Positions 21,201-28,556 of a stretch of DNA of 64,000 nucleotides are shown piece by piece. The stretch comes from Saprospiraceae bacterium. Lineage in GTDB: Bacteria; Bacteroidota; Bacteroidia; Chitinophagales; Saprospiraceae. The first letter of the stretch is position 1, and every line of letters begins with the position of its first letter. Below the pieces are notes generated by a model. That model had not been told where the DNA came from. It saw only the letters and a program-made list of their open reading frames with translations, and ran no database searches. The position numbers were made by a program, and so were the translations under genes. The DNA lies in the NCBI GenBank assembly GCA_020848995.1, contig JADLHA010000024.1, positions 62,001 to 126,000 on the forward strand, written 5' to 3'.

Positions 21201-22091
21201 GCCCGGCACGCCGGCATGGGCGACTGTTTCCATCCGCTTGCCCACTTCACCCCCGATCCGCAGAAAATAATAAGCGCTGTCCTCGTAAATGTTTTTGCGG
21301 TAGGAAAAATCCTCCACAGCAGGATCATACGCGACCTTGTCGGGCCCGGGCGCATAAAACAGGATGAAGTCTCCGTCGTCAAAACTACCGTCGGCCTCGC
21401 CTTTGAAATAGATGGCATTTTCTGCAAGGTCGTCTACGAAGGAATCATCGGTGGATTCCGGGAGCATCTGACCACCGTTGCCAAAGAGCTGAATGCGCCT
21501 TGGGTCAAGACCTTTGACGTCAATATTCAGCGCTTGCTGGAAGAAGTCTCTGCCCATGCGGTAAATGCCCCGCTGGGGAACGGCGATCTTGTGCCAAATG
21601 CCGGAAGCAAGCACGGATTCGGTTTTGAATTCGGGAAGGGGAGGCAGCGACGGGGCCTGCTGAAATTCCCATTCGAGTTCGAAATCGCGCAACAGTGCAA
21701 GTTGATGACCCTTGAGTCGCTTCAGCGGATGCAAGTAGATGCGTCCAACAAATGTTCCGCGTTCGGCTTCGACCACAGCGCCGAATGGATAATGCTCAGG
21801 AAGGGTGGCGAAGTCATCGGCGGGCAATTCAAAGGGTCCGCTCTGTTCCTCTTTGACGAGCAGCCTGACGGAAAGCGTCCCGGGTCCTTGAACCGGTATG
21901 TCCAGCCTAAAAACCGGTAGCGGATTGTCAATGGTCCTGTAAGACTCTCCGGCAAAATGGAAGTCTGACAGTCGCAGGGCCTGTTGCGGATGGAATGTGG
22001 TGTCCCATCGCAGAACGTGATGCGACGATTGAGACCAGAGTTCTGCAAAAAACGAGCACAGGATGGAAATTTGAATAATTTTGAACTTCAT
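18252..22091 (-). CDS. porU: Type IX secretion system sortase PorU
   Basis: A 1279-residue surface cysteine peptidase of family C25 that cleaves T9SS C-terminal signals and attaches cargo to anionic LPS. The ATG at 22091 gives a signal peptide (MKFKIIQISILCSFFAELWSQ). The gingipain-like domain has catalytic H782 (VVNYLGHGG) and C816 (VVASCTFNG), spaced 34 residues as expected for PorU. A C-terminal YNFPNPFAEHTTFNL segment begins a FlgD-like/T9SS-type end domain. porV lies downstream; a porP-like gene diverges from it 53 bp away. Confidence 0.93.
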   Translation of the reverse strand: MKFKIIQISILCSFFAELWSQSSHHVLRWDTTFHPQQALRLSDFHFAGESYRTIDNPLPVFRLDIPVQGPGTLSVRLLVKEEQSGPFELPADDFATLPEHYPFGAVVEAERGTFVGRIYLHPLKRLKGHQLALLRDFELEWEFQQAPSLPPLPEFKTESVLASGIWHKIAVPQRGIYRMGRDFFQQALNIDVKGLDPRRIQLFGNGGQMLPESTDDSFVDDLAENAIYFKGEADGSFDDGDFILFYAPGPDKVAYDPAVEDFSYRKNIYEDSAYYFLRIGGEVGKRMETVAHAGVPGYSGDHTYGYIHYENDLVNLLDLDPGGEGSGKDWYGDELSNTRELDFGNTFIFDHMDLSRNGRFSYSFAGRAAIQSKVSAEVEATSVQNTINPIVYSSISRFAQLARRSETFQPVSDLVRAVIRYPQLSGNTASQGWLDYFRICAWSKLVWNNKTIYILDPESAAHELSLFSIQQAPASIKFWDLTDPAAVQFLRDTVVPGGARGFVARTKNQYGQFAAFDEGQAFPAPGYAGAIGNQNLHGITGADMLIVYNRAFEEEAERLATHRSSHSGLRIRVAEQGQVFNEFSSGSQDPAAIRNFCRMLYLRDTAFRYLVLFGDGSYDLRHRNPKDPDENFIASFQTDESLDPIYAFPSDDFYGLLDPGESNNLSGKLDLNIGRLCARNPVEAKNLVDKIIRYDTDPRTHGEWKLTTVYSADDEDSNIHFQQAETIANKAKAAHPVFNQEKIYLDAFLQKTTPGGERYPDANQAFYNAFFQGSLVVNYLGHGGYTGLAQERVFQNTDIAEYDNFYKLPLVVVASCTFNGFDDPSKTNAGEEGLHNQNGGFLALFSTVRAVYSDDNFDLTQSVYENLLRLENGSPLSLGEVIRRAKNQHSSGFILPNSRKFLLFGDPSQQLALPRLSNRVTRINGEDPALRQDTIRALERLEVEGVVEDHQGLLQTQFNGKLFVTVFDKEIQLSTKANDPGSSVAKFRLQKNVIYKGVADVVSGQWNFSFIVPKDINYAFGPGKISLYSSDGASLEGAGYEDRFTLGGVSEGQIGDNDPPVVEVFLNDSLFISGGICGPDPKLYIQLRDDVGLNISGNSIGHDITAVLDSDSRYPIVLNPYFTASLTDPAQGVVLYPMKGLTPGKHHIAVTAWDISNNPGYGELEFTVVDDAEFAVENTYNFPNPFAEHTTFNLATNQSVPELDLLVEIQSLGGMRVRTLRQTVVNNGFRLVQLVWDGRDEDGNELPGGVYPYRVVLTARRGNELLQRSSSYQKSVLVR

Positions 22092-22144
22092 ACGTTTTCC
22101 TTGGCGAATGGGATTTGTACTTGGATTAATGAAGTAACGAGCGA

Positions 22145-23197
22145 ATGGGTCAATTATTACCACCAATCAACGGGTCTGCCAAACTGCAATTCCGGAGTGT
22201 TTGGGCTTTTTTTATGCTGTTCTTGGGTCCGGTTGCCGTTTTGGGTCAGGATCCTCTGTTGAGCCAGTATTATGCAATGCCCATGCACATCAATCCCGGT
22301 TTTGCCGGGATCAGCTACGCACCCCATGTCGAAATGGTCTACCGGAATCAATGGCCTCTCATTTCCCAAGGGGGACCCGCCTATGTGACGTATGCCTTGA
22401 GTTACGACCAGTATTTTGAAAAATACAACAGCGGCTTTGGGGTTCAGTTGCTGGCAGATGATGCCGGAGCTGGCTTGCTGAAAACCATTAAGGGGACCAT
22501 CACCTATGGTTACCAGGCCAGAATGGGCCGGGAGTCCTACCTCAGGGGTGGTTTGGAGTTGGGATTGGCGCAAACGCGCTACGACTGGGATCGTTTCGTC
22601 TTTGGCGACCAGCTTGACCCGGAATTTGGGGCCATCTCTCCGGGGGGCACGCCCTATCCGACTGAAGAGCTGCGCCCCAGCAAAACCCAGACCGGCTACT
22701 TTGACATCGGCACCGGTTTGTTGTATTTTACTCCTTTGTTCAATGTAGGCATTTCAGCCAAACACATCAACAGCCCATCCAACGAGATCCTGGAAAGCGG
22801 GGGCTTCGACGTTCCTGGAATCCCGGTTCGCTGGGTTTTGCACGGAAGTGCGCGTTTCGGCCTGGGCAAACGTCCGGGCAGTGCTGGCTATCTGGCTCCG
22901 GCGTTCCTCCTCGCCAGCCAGTCCTCTTTTTTTCAGGCCAACGTCGGTACCCGCTATGAATTGAGCACGGTTTTTGCCGGACTCTGGTACCGTTATGCCA
23001 AAGGCAATACCGATGCCGCGATCGCAACCATAGGCTACCGCAAAGGTGCCTGGCGCTTTGCCTACAGCTTCGACTATACACTTTCGGATCTTGGGCTTCG
23101 TCAGGGAGGGAGCCACGAACTGAGCATTGGCATCTTCATGGAAGAGGTCAGGCGCAAAAAGGTCAATATCAGCGATTGCTTCGAGGCTTTCCGGTAG
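22145..23197 (+). CDS. PorP/SprF family T9SS membrane protein
   Basis: A 350-residue outer-membrane beta-barrel of the PorP/SprF family, which partners T9SS machinery or gliding adhesins. The hallmark after the signal peptide is DPLLSQYYAMPMHINPGFAGI, followed by YRNQWP and a string of barrel strands. The hydrophobic leader AFFMLFLGPVAVLGQ is preceded by a longer hydrophilic stretch than usual, so a start at ATG 22214 is possible. It diverges from porU and precedes gldJ. Confidence 0.87.
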   Translation: MGQLLPPINGSAKLQFRSVWAFFMLFLGPVAVLGQDPLLSQYYAMPMHINPGFAGISYAPHVEMVYRNQWPLISQGGPAYVTYALSYDQYFEKYNSGFGVQLLADDAGAGLLKTIKGTITYGYQARMGRESYLRGGLELGLAQTRYDWDRFVFGDQLDPEFGAISPGGTPYPTEELRPSKTQTGYFDIGTGLLYFTPLFNVGISAKHINSPSNEILESGGFDVPGIPVRWVLHGSARFGLGKRPGSAGYLAPAFLLASQSSFFQANVGTRYELSTVFAGLWYRYAKGNTDAAIATIGYRKGAWRFAYSFDYTLSDLGLRQGGSHELSIGIFMEEVRRKKVNISDCFEAFR

Positions 23198-23207
23198 AAA
23201 TTTTCTT

Positions 23208-23236
23208 TTTGTACAATAAATTAATACATATCTTTG
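23208..23236 (+). promoter_or_regulatory. Promoter of gldJ
   Basis: TTTG (23208-23211), a 17-bp spacer, and TATCTTTG (23229-23236) form a textbook Bacteroidota promoter. The predicted start site is about 19 nt before the gldJ ATG, so gldJ need not depend on read-through from the upstream porP-like gene. Confidence 0.8.
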
Positions 23237-23261
23237 TTCCCCTAATTAAGAAAGTAGTAGG

Positions 23262-24773
23262 ATGAAAGGAAATTACTTCTTTGCAGTATTTCTGCTGGGC
23301 CTTGCCTTGTTTGCAAGCTCCTGCGGAGGTGGCGGCCAGGCCAGTAGGGACAAATCTTCCGCAACTGGCTGGAAATACAACGACCCCGAGTGGGGTGGTT
23401 TCGAAAAAGTTGATTATCAGGGCCAAATCACCGGCCCCAACCTCGTACTGGTCGAGGGGGGCACCTTTACCATGGGTTTGACCCAACAGGATGTCACCTA
23501 CGAATGGAACAACATTCCCCGCAGGGTCACGGTGTCTTCGTTCTATATGGACGAGACGGAAGTTTCCAACATCAATTACCGCGAATACATTTACTGGCTC
23601 AATCGGGTATATAAGTCCTATCCGGAGGTTTTTAGGGCAGCTCTTCCCGACACCCTGGTGTGGCGCGAAGAACTCGCCTACAACGAACCCTTCGTTGAAA
23701 CCTACTTCCGCTATCCCTCTTACGATGAGTATCCGGTGGTAGGGGTTAGCTGGCTTCAGGCCGTAGAATACTGCAAGTGGAGAACCAACCGGGTCAACGA
23801 AATGATCCTCATCGAGAAGGGGATCCTGAATCCGAATCCCGATCAGGTGGATGCCGAAAACTTCAATACCAACGCCTACCTCGCCGGACAGTACCAGGGC
23901 AATGTGCGCAAAAACCTGGAAGACCTTCAGACCGGAGGAGAAAGGGCAGTCCGATTTGAAGATGGCATACTCCTTCCTGAGTACCGGCTGCCTACGGAGG
24001 CCGAGTGGGAATACGCCGCGCTCTCCCTCAAAGGCAAGCAATCCGAAAATAAGGACGAACTCATCACAGACCGCCGCAACTTCCCCTGGGACGGTGCTGG
24101 CGTCCGCTACAAGCGCCGCGACAAATTCATGGGTCAGATCATGGCCAACTTCAAAAGATCACATGGTGACTACATGGGTATGGCCGGCAAGCTGAACGAC
24201 CACGCACACATTCCCGGTCCCGTGCGCTCATTTTATCCAAATGATTTTGGGCTTTACAACATGGGCGGAAACGTTTCGGAGTGGGTGGCCGACCTGTATC
24301 GCCCCCTTACCCTGACTACCCTGCGCGATGTGGAGAACCACGACCTCAACCCATTCCGCGGGAATGAATTTCAGGAGCTCATGCTCGACGAATCCGGTAA
24401 CCCAGTCGAAAAAGACAGTATCGGACAACTTCGCTACCAGATGGTTTCGGATTCTGCGGTGGAATTCCGGGAAAACTACAACCGTGGAGACGTTAAGACC
24501 TATCGCGATGACGACGACGAACTCATCAAATACCAGTATGGCAAATCTTCACTGATCAATGAAAAGTCCCGGGTCTACAAGGGAGGATCTTGGGCTGACC
24601 GCCTCTTCTGGCTATCTCCCGGGGCACGCAGGTTTAAAGACGAAGACAAATCGGATCGCACCATCGGCTTCCGCTGTGCAATGACCCGCACTGGAGGTCC
24701 TGAGGGCAACGAGGATGCCGGTGGACTCGAGTTTAAACGCGATATGCCAAAGCCCGACCGAAGCATCAAATAA
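23262..24773 (+). CDS. gldJ: Gliding motility/T9SS lipoprotein GldJ
   Basis: A 503-residue outer-membrane lipoprotein with a formylglycine-generating-enzyme (FGE/sulfatase-modifying) fold. The lipobox cysteine is C21 (LFASSC). The fold shows VEGGTFTMGLTQQDVTYEWNNIPRRVTVSSFYMDETEVSN, PVVGVSWLQAVEYCKWR, YRLPTEAEWEYAA and a C-terminal GGSWADRLFWLSPGARRF, IGFRCAM block. The WKYNDPEWGGFE N-terminal segment favours GldJ over its paralogue GldK. GldJ is needed for gliding and stabilises GldK in Flavobacterium. murF follows, as in flavobacteria. Confidence 0.9.
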   Translation: MKGNYFFAVFLLGLALFASSCGGGGQASRDKSSATGWKYNDPEWGGFEKVDYQGQITGPNLVLVEGGTFTMGLTQQDVTYEWNNIPRRVTVSSFYMDETEVSNINYREYIYWLNRVYKSYPEVFRAALPDTLVWREELAYNEPFVETYFRYPSYDEYPVVGVSWLQAVEYCKWRTNRVNEMILIEKGILNPNPDQVDAENFNTNAYLAGQYQGNVRKNLEDLQTGGERAVRFEDGILLPEYRLPTEAEWEYAALSLKGKQSENKDELITDRRNFPWDGAGVRYKRRDKFMGQIMANFKRSHGDYMGMAGKLNDHAHIPGPVRSFYPNDFGLYNMGGNVSEWVADLYRPLTLTTLRDVENHDLNPFRGNEFQELMLDESGNPVEKDSIGQLRYQMVSDSAVEFRENYNRGDVKTYRDDDDELIKYQYGKSSLINEKSRVYKGGSWADRLFWLSPGARRFKDEDKSDRTIGFRCAMTRTGGPEGNEDAGGLEFKRDMPKPDRSIK

Positions 24774-24802
24774 CGATAGCGCAACGTGCTAAAATAAATG
24801 AT

Positions 24803-24834
24803 AAACTCACGGCTTGAAGGCCGTGAGTTTTTTT
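24803..24834 (+). terminator. Terminator/attenuator hairpin between gldJ and murF
   Basis: An 11-bp perfect stem (AAACTCACGGC with GCCGTGAGTTT), a 6-nt loop and a T run ending at 24834. It ends the gldJ transcript. The murF ATG begins only 6 bp after the T run, so any murF promoter must lie upstream of or within the hairpin, or murF must be reached by read-through. Confidence 0.9.
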
Positions 24835-24839
24835 ATGTA

Positions 24840-26117
24840 ATGGACCTTCCAATCAGCTACCGGAAATTCCTGGAATGCGGAAAACAGCTTTTTACCGACA
24901 CCAGGGCGGTCATCCCGGGAGGGCTCTTTCTGGCCCTTCGCGGACCCAACTTCAACGGAAACCATTTTGCCTTGCAGGCACTCGACCAGGGCGCAGCGTT
25001 TGCCGTGGTCGACGAAGACCTGGCTGCTGATCCCAGGATATTGAGGGTAGGGGACAGCCTTCGCGAATTGCAGAACATGGGACGGATCCACCGCCAGCGT
25101 TCCCGGGCATTTGTACTGGCGATCACAGGAACCAACGGAAAAACGACTACCAAGGAACTCTGCAAAGCAGCTTTAGAACGCACATTTCGTACGACTGCAA
25201 CAACAGGAAACCTCAATAATCACATTGGAGTGCCACTCACGTTGTTGAATCTGCGCGATGACGACGAAGTGGCCATTGTGGAGATGGGAGCTAACCGGCC
25301 CGGCGACATCGCCGAACTTTGCGGGATCGCTACTCCGGATGCCGGCCTCATTACAAACATTGGCAAAGCCCACCTCGAAGGATTTGGCACGCAGGAGGCC
25401 ATACGGAGGACGAAAATGGAACTGTTCGACTTCCTCGACGAGCAGAAGCGAATTTGTTTCTACAACCTCAACGATCCCTACCTGAGAGAAGTTTACCGCG
25501 TTGCGCGTTGGCGGATCAGCTTCGGAGATTCAGACAAAGCTCCAATGTACTCAGGCAAGATCCTGGAAGCCCATCCCTCACTTCGGATGAACATCAACGG
25601 GGTTGAGGTAAACAGTCGTTTGTTTGGCCGCCACAATGGCCAAAACTTACTCGCTGCCTGTGCCGTCGCATTGCACCTGGGCGTTACTCCAGATGTCCTG
25701 ATGGAGGCCATGCTGCACTTTCAACCCGCTGACATGCGCTCTGAAAAACTCAGCTGGAGAGGCTCCACGGTCTATCTGGACGCCTACAACGCCAACCCGA
25801 GCAGCATGCAATCAGCCCTTGAAGCATTTGCCTCTGAACCCGCGAAGGAAAAATGGATCGTGCTAGGCGAAATGGCGGAACTGGGTGCGGCAACCACAGC
25901 AGAACATTCGGCACTCATCGAGTTTGCCAGGACGTGTGGATTCGACCGGGTTTTACTGGTAGGCGCTCATTACGGCGGGATGGCACCATTCGATCAAGCG
26001 CACCATTTTCTAACGGTCGAAGAATGCCGGTCCTGGCTGGTTCAACATTGGCCAAAAGATGCAGCGATTTTGATAAAAGGTTCCCGCGCAGCAAAACTTG
26101 AGCGCCTCATCCGCTGA
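24840..26117 (+). CDS. murF: UDP-MurNAc-tripeptide-D-alanyl-D-alanine ligase
   Basis: A 425-residue cytosolic Mur ligase that adds D-Ala-D-Ala to the peptidoglycan precursor. The N-terminal domain has DTRAVIPGGLFLALRG; the central ATPase has the P-loop GTNGKTTT (97-104) with NNHIGVPLTLL and EMGANRPGDIAELCGIATPD; the C-terminal domain has YNANPSSMQSALEAF and GEMAELG. The ATG at 24840 gives the family N-terminus; in-frame codons further upstream fall in the terminator hairpin. The 3' end overlaps the next convergent gene by 11 bp. Confidence 0.95.
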   Translation: MDLPISYRKFLECGKQLFTDTRAVIPGGLFLALRGPNFNGNHFALQALDQGAAFAVVDEDLAADPRILRVGDSLRELQNMGRIHRQRSRAFVLAITGTNGKTTTKELCKAALERTFRTTATTGNLNNHIGVPLTLLNLRDDDEVAIVEMGANRPGDIAELCGIATPDAGLITNIGKAHLEGFGTQEAIRRTKMELFDFLDEQKRICFYNLNDPYLREVYRVARWRISFGDSDKAPMYSGKILEAHPSLRMNINGVEVNSRLFGRHNGQNLLAACAVALHLGVTPDVLMEAMLHFQPADMRSEKLSWRGSTVYLDAYNANPSSMQSALEAFASEPAKEKWIVLGEMAELGAATTAEHSALIEFARTCGFDRVLLVGAHYGGMAPFDQAHHFLTVEECRSWLVQHWPKDAAILIKGSRAAKLERLIR

Positions 26118-27129
26118 TCCGGTCTAAAATGCGCCGGGGAATCTGATCCTGTGCCGCCAACTGGTACTCATCCAGCGTACATGGAATGAGTTGGTTGGAA
26201 AAATCGTTGTCGGACAAAGGCTCTTCAAACCACCATTTGCCCGTGTGTTCCGACTTGTAAAAATTTAACACGCGGTCGAAATTCATCAATTGTACCTGAT
26301 ATTGGGTCAAATGGGAACGATGAAGTCCATGATCGAGTTGGCGAAGCGTACGGCCTTCGAGGAAATACCAGAACAACTGCGCAACCAGGCGCGCCGTAAC
26401 CAGGTGCGGATCTTCGACAGGATTCCAGGCAGAGATGAACATGCACTGCGTGCGCTCCGACATGCCGGCAACGCGGGCCAATGCGGAAGCCTCCTCCGCC
26501 GTCAGTCCGCCCGGGTGTTTCGCAGCATTGGCAGGACAATCTGAAAACCGGATGGCATTCAAGTCGAAATAGACGAATTCCGAAGACCGAAGGAAGGGTT
26601 CGGCCAGGTTGGGCTGGGCGCGATACTCTCCCAGCCGGATGGTCTCCAGTTGTGGAAGTGTAGGGTATTGCATGAGCTGGCGCTGGCTCCCAACAAGGTG
26701 AATTCCTTTGACCATGGGGTTGTCCGGAACATCGTCTGCCAAAGGAGCTGGAGAATCGGCAATCGCAGTAAGCCTGTAGGGAATGCAATGCTCGGCCCAT
26801 TGCTGCTGGATCGAACGCAACCAGTCCGTTCCCGCTCCCGCGATGAGTAGGGTCTGCCCGCTTTCTGACATCCGGCGAAACAGATTCCCGGAAAAGGAAG
26901 CATAGTCTTCAGAGGGAAGTTCCCCGCCCCATTCGAGGGCGTTGTGGCTAAAGTGCTGGGCAGTGAGCTGCCCAAAGGCCTCCGTGAGGGCGGCTCCAAT
27001 GGCCGGGTAAAGGTGGAAAAGGGCGCATTCCGGTATTTCGTTTTGGTCGTATTTTGCGACCTGTTGCACGAGGACGGCGGCCAGGCTAAGAGGACGTCCG
27101 GATGGGATGGGCTTGTGTTGGGTAAACAT
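26107..27129 (-). CDS. Ureohydrolase (arginase/formimidoylglutamase)-like protein, probably catalytically dead
   Basis: A 340-residue protein whose C-terminal half follows the Bacteroidota arginase/formimidoylglutamase pattern: FVYFDLNAIRFSDCP, GGLTAEEASALARVAGMSER, then VTARLVAQLFWYFLEG. The manganese-binding motifs of active ureohydrolases are not recognisable: the early GGxH site is GAGTDWLR, and the DxHxD and second DxD motifs are missing. I read it as a pseudoenzyme or an enzyme with altered chemistry. The start at 27129 was chosen because a -7 box at 27146-27153 lies over the longer alternative. Confidence 0.7.
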   Translation of the reverse strand: MFTQHKPIPSGRPLSLAAVLVQQVAKYDQNEIPECALFHLYPAIGAALTEAFGQLTAQHFSHNALEWGGELPSEDYASFSGNLFRRMSESGQTLLIAGAGTDWLRSIQQQWAEHCIPYRLTAIADSPAPLADDVPDNPMVKGIHLVGSQRQLMQYPTLPQLETIRLGEYRAQPNLAEPFLRSSEFVYFDLNAIRFSDCPANAAKHPGGLTAEEASALARVAGMSERTQCMFISAWNPVEDPHLVTARLVAQLFWYFLEGRTLRQLDHGLHRSHLTQYQVQLMNFDRVLNFYKSEHTGKWWFEEPLSDNDFSNQLIPCTLDEYQLAAQDQIPRRILDRISG

Positions 27130-27145
27130 GTCAATGCATTTACAG

Positions 27146-27153
27146 CAAAAATA
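27146..27153 (-). promoter_or_regulatory. Putative -7 box for the ureohydrolase-like gene
   Basis: The minus strand reads TATTTTTG, matching TAnnTTTG, within a strongly AT-rich divergent spacer. It predicts a start about 10 nt before the ATG at 27129 and excludes a start codon at 27156. Confidence 0.6.
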
Positions 27154-27195
27154 CATATTATATTATTATTTAATATGTTAATCGGGAAATAAGTT

Positions 27196-28419
27196 ATGAG
27201 CCTTGCACTGGATGCTTTTATGGGTAGAGAGCCCGAGTTGGTGTTGGAATGGAAGGACCCTCAGAGCGAGGCAAAAGCCTGGCTGGTCATTCATTCGCTA
27301 AAAGGAGGCGCTGCAGGAGGAGGCACCCGGATGCGAAAGGGGCTGACCCGGGATGAAGTCGTAAAACTGGCAAAGACCATGGAGGTCAAATTCCGGGTCA
27401 GCGGTCCGTCCATAGGGGGTGCCAAATCGGGAATTGATTTTGATCCTTCAGATCCCCGGAAACCTGAGGTACTGCGCAGGTGGTATGCTGCGATCAGGCC
27501 GATGTTGCTCAATTGCTACGGCACCGCCGGTGACCTGAACGTCGACGAACGGCTCGAAGTTCGGCCAATGCTCGAGGCCTTGGGCATCCGGCACCCACAA
27601 CAGGGAGTCCTTACAGGACATTTTGCCTTGGATGAAGCCGGACAACATCGCGTGCTCGAACGCCTTCGCAAAGGCACATCCCTGTTTGTGAACAGTCGTG
27701 AGTACAGTCCGGATCCAGGGGCAAACCGGTATACCGCCACAGACCTGATTACGGGATACGGCCTGTATGCAGCGGTCAAAACGTATTGGGAAGAAGTCGA
27801 GGGAACAGGTCTCAAGTCCAGGAAAATTGGAATCCAGGGCTGGGGGAATGTCGGAGCGGCTGCAGGATGGTACCTCGCCCGGGCTGGTGCACGCATTGCA
27901 TTCATCCAGGATAAGGAGCACTACCTGCACTCACCGGAAGGCATGTCCTTTGAACAGGTACATGCCCTGTTTGACGATAGAAAGGGGAACGCATTGCCGC
28001 CTGGCCAGGGGCAGCGCAACCCGCCGGGATCAGAATGGCCTGATAAGCTGCAGCTTGATGCCTTCCTTCCCGCTGCGGCTTCCCGCCTGGTTACCGAATC
28101 CCTTGCTAACAAACTGATTGAAAGGGGTTTGCAACTCATCGCCTGTGGTGCCAACGTCGCATTTGATGAAGAAGAACTCATTTTTGGCAGCCTCACCCGC
28201 AAGCTCGACCACCAAATTGCCATCATTCCGGATTTTATAGCCAATTGCGGAGTCGCCCGCTTGTTCTCATTCCTGATGGGCAGTGAATTACCGGTTTCGG
28301 AAGAGGCCATCTTTGAAGATGTCGGAAATACCGTTCGCCAGGCCGTACTCCGGATCGCGAAGGCGTCGGGCGGAAAGCATACGCTGGTGCAAACCGCATT
28401 AAATGAATACATTATTTAA
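27196..28419 (+). CDS. Glu/Leu/Phe/Val family amino acid dehydrogenase
   Basis: A 407-residue NAD(P)-dependent amino acid dehydrogenase. The N-terminal domain has GGAAGGGTRM, the catalytic lysine region GGAKSGIDF (K77) and GTAGDLNVDE. The C-terminal Rossmann domain has GIQGWGNVGAAAGWYLARAGARI near residue 210 and the later ACGANVAFDEEE and PDFIANCGV blocks. The reaction is reversible oxidative deamination, most likely of glutamate, but substrate cannot be decided by eye. It diverges from the ureohydrolase-like gene across an AT-rich 66-bp spacer. Confidence 0.88.
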   Translation: MSLALDAFMGREPELVLEWKDPQSEAKAWLVIHSLKGGAAGGGTRMRKGLTRDEVVKLAKTMEVKFRVSGPSIGGAKSGIDFDPSDPRKPEVLRRWYAAIRPMLLNCYGTAGDLNVDERLEVRPMLEALGIRHPQQGVLTGHFALDEAGQHRVLERLRKGTSLFVNSREYSPDPGANRYTATDLITGYGLYAAVKTYWEEVEGTGLKSRKIGIQGWGNVGAAAGWYLARAGARIAFIQDKEHYLHSPEGMSFEQVHALFDDRKGNALPPGQGQRNPPGSEWPDKLQLDAFLPAAASRLVTESLANKLIERGLQLIACGANVAFDEEELIFGSLTRKLDHQIAIIPDFIANCGVARLFSFLMGSELPVSEEAIFEDVGNTVRQAVLRIAKASGGKHTLVQTALNEYII

Positions 28420-28478
28420 TGTATATTTAGCTAAAAATCAATAATATAAATATATAATATAATATTTATATTCATCTT

Positions 28479-28510
28479 TTTGAATATGGCTGGGTTTTTG
28501 CATAATTTTG
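28479..28510 (+). promoter_or_regulatory. Promoter of the OmpA-family gene
   Basis: TTTG (28479-28482), a 20-bp spacer and TAATTTTG (28503-28510) form a near-ideal Bacteroidota promoter, preceded by about 40 bp of very AT-rich sequence that could act as an UP element. The leader to the ATG is about 40 nt. The whole 28420-28556 spacer holds nothing else that I recognise. Confidence 0.82.
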
Positions 28511-28556
28511 TTAAGGCTTCGTTTATGCATCCTGCTCACAACTACATCCTCGAACT

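Noticed and set aside
20823-21920. A 365-codon open frame on the plus strand inside porU
   Set aside because: It lies wholly antisense to a well-supported, conserved sortase gene; its sequence shows no domain and no promoter.
23169-24041. A 290-codon frame antisense to gldJ
   Set aside because: It spans the gldJ promoter and lipobox region and has no recognisable domain.
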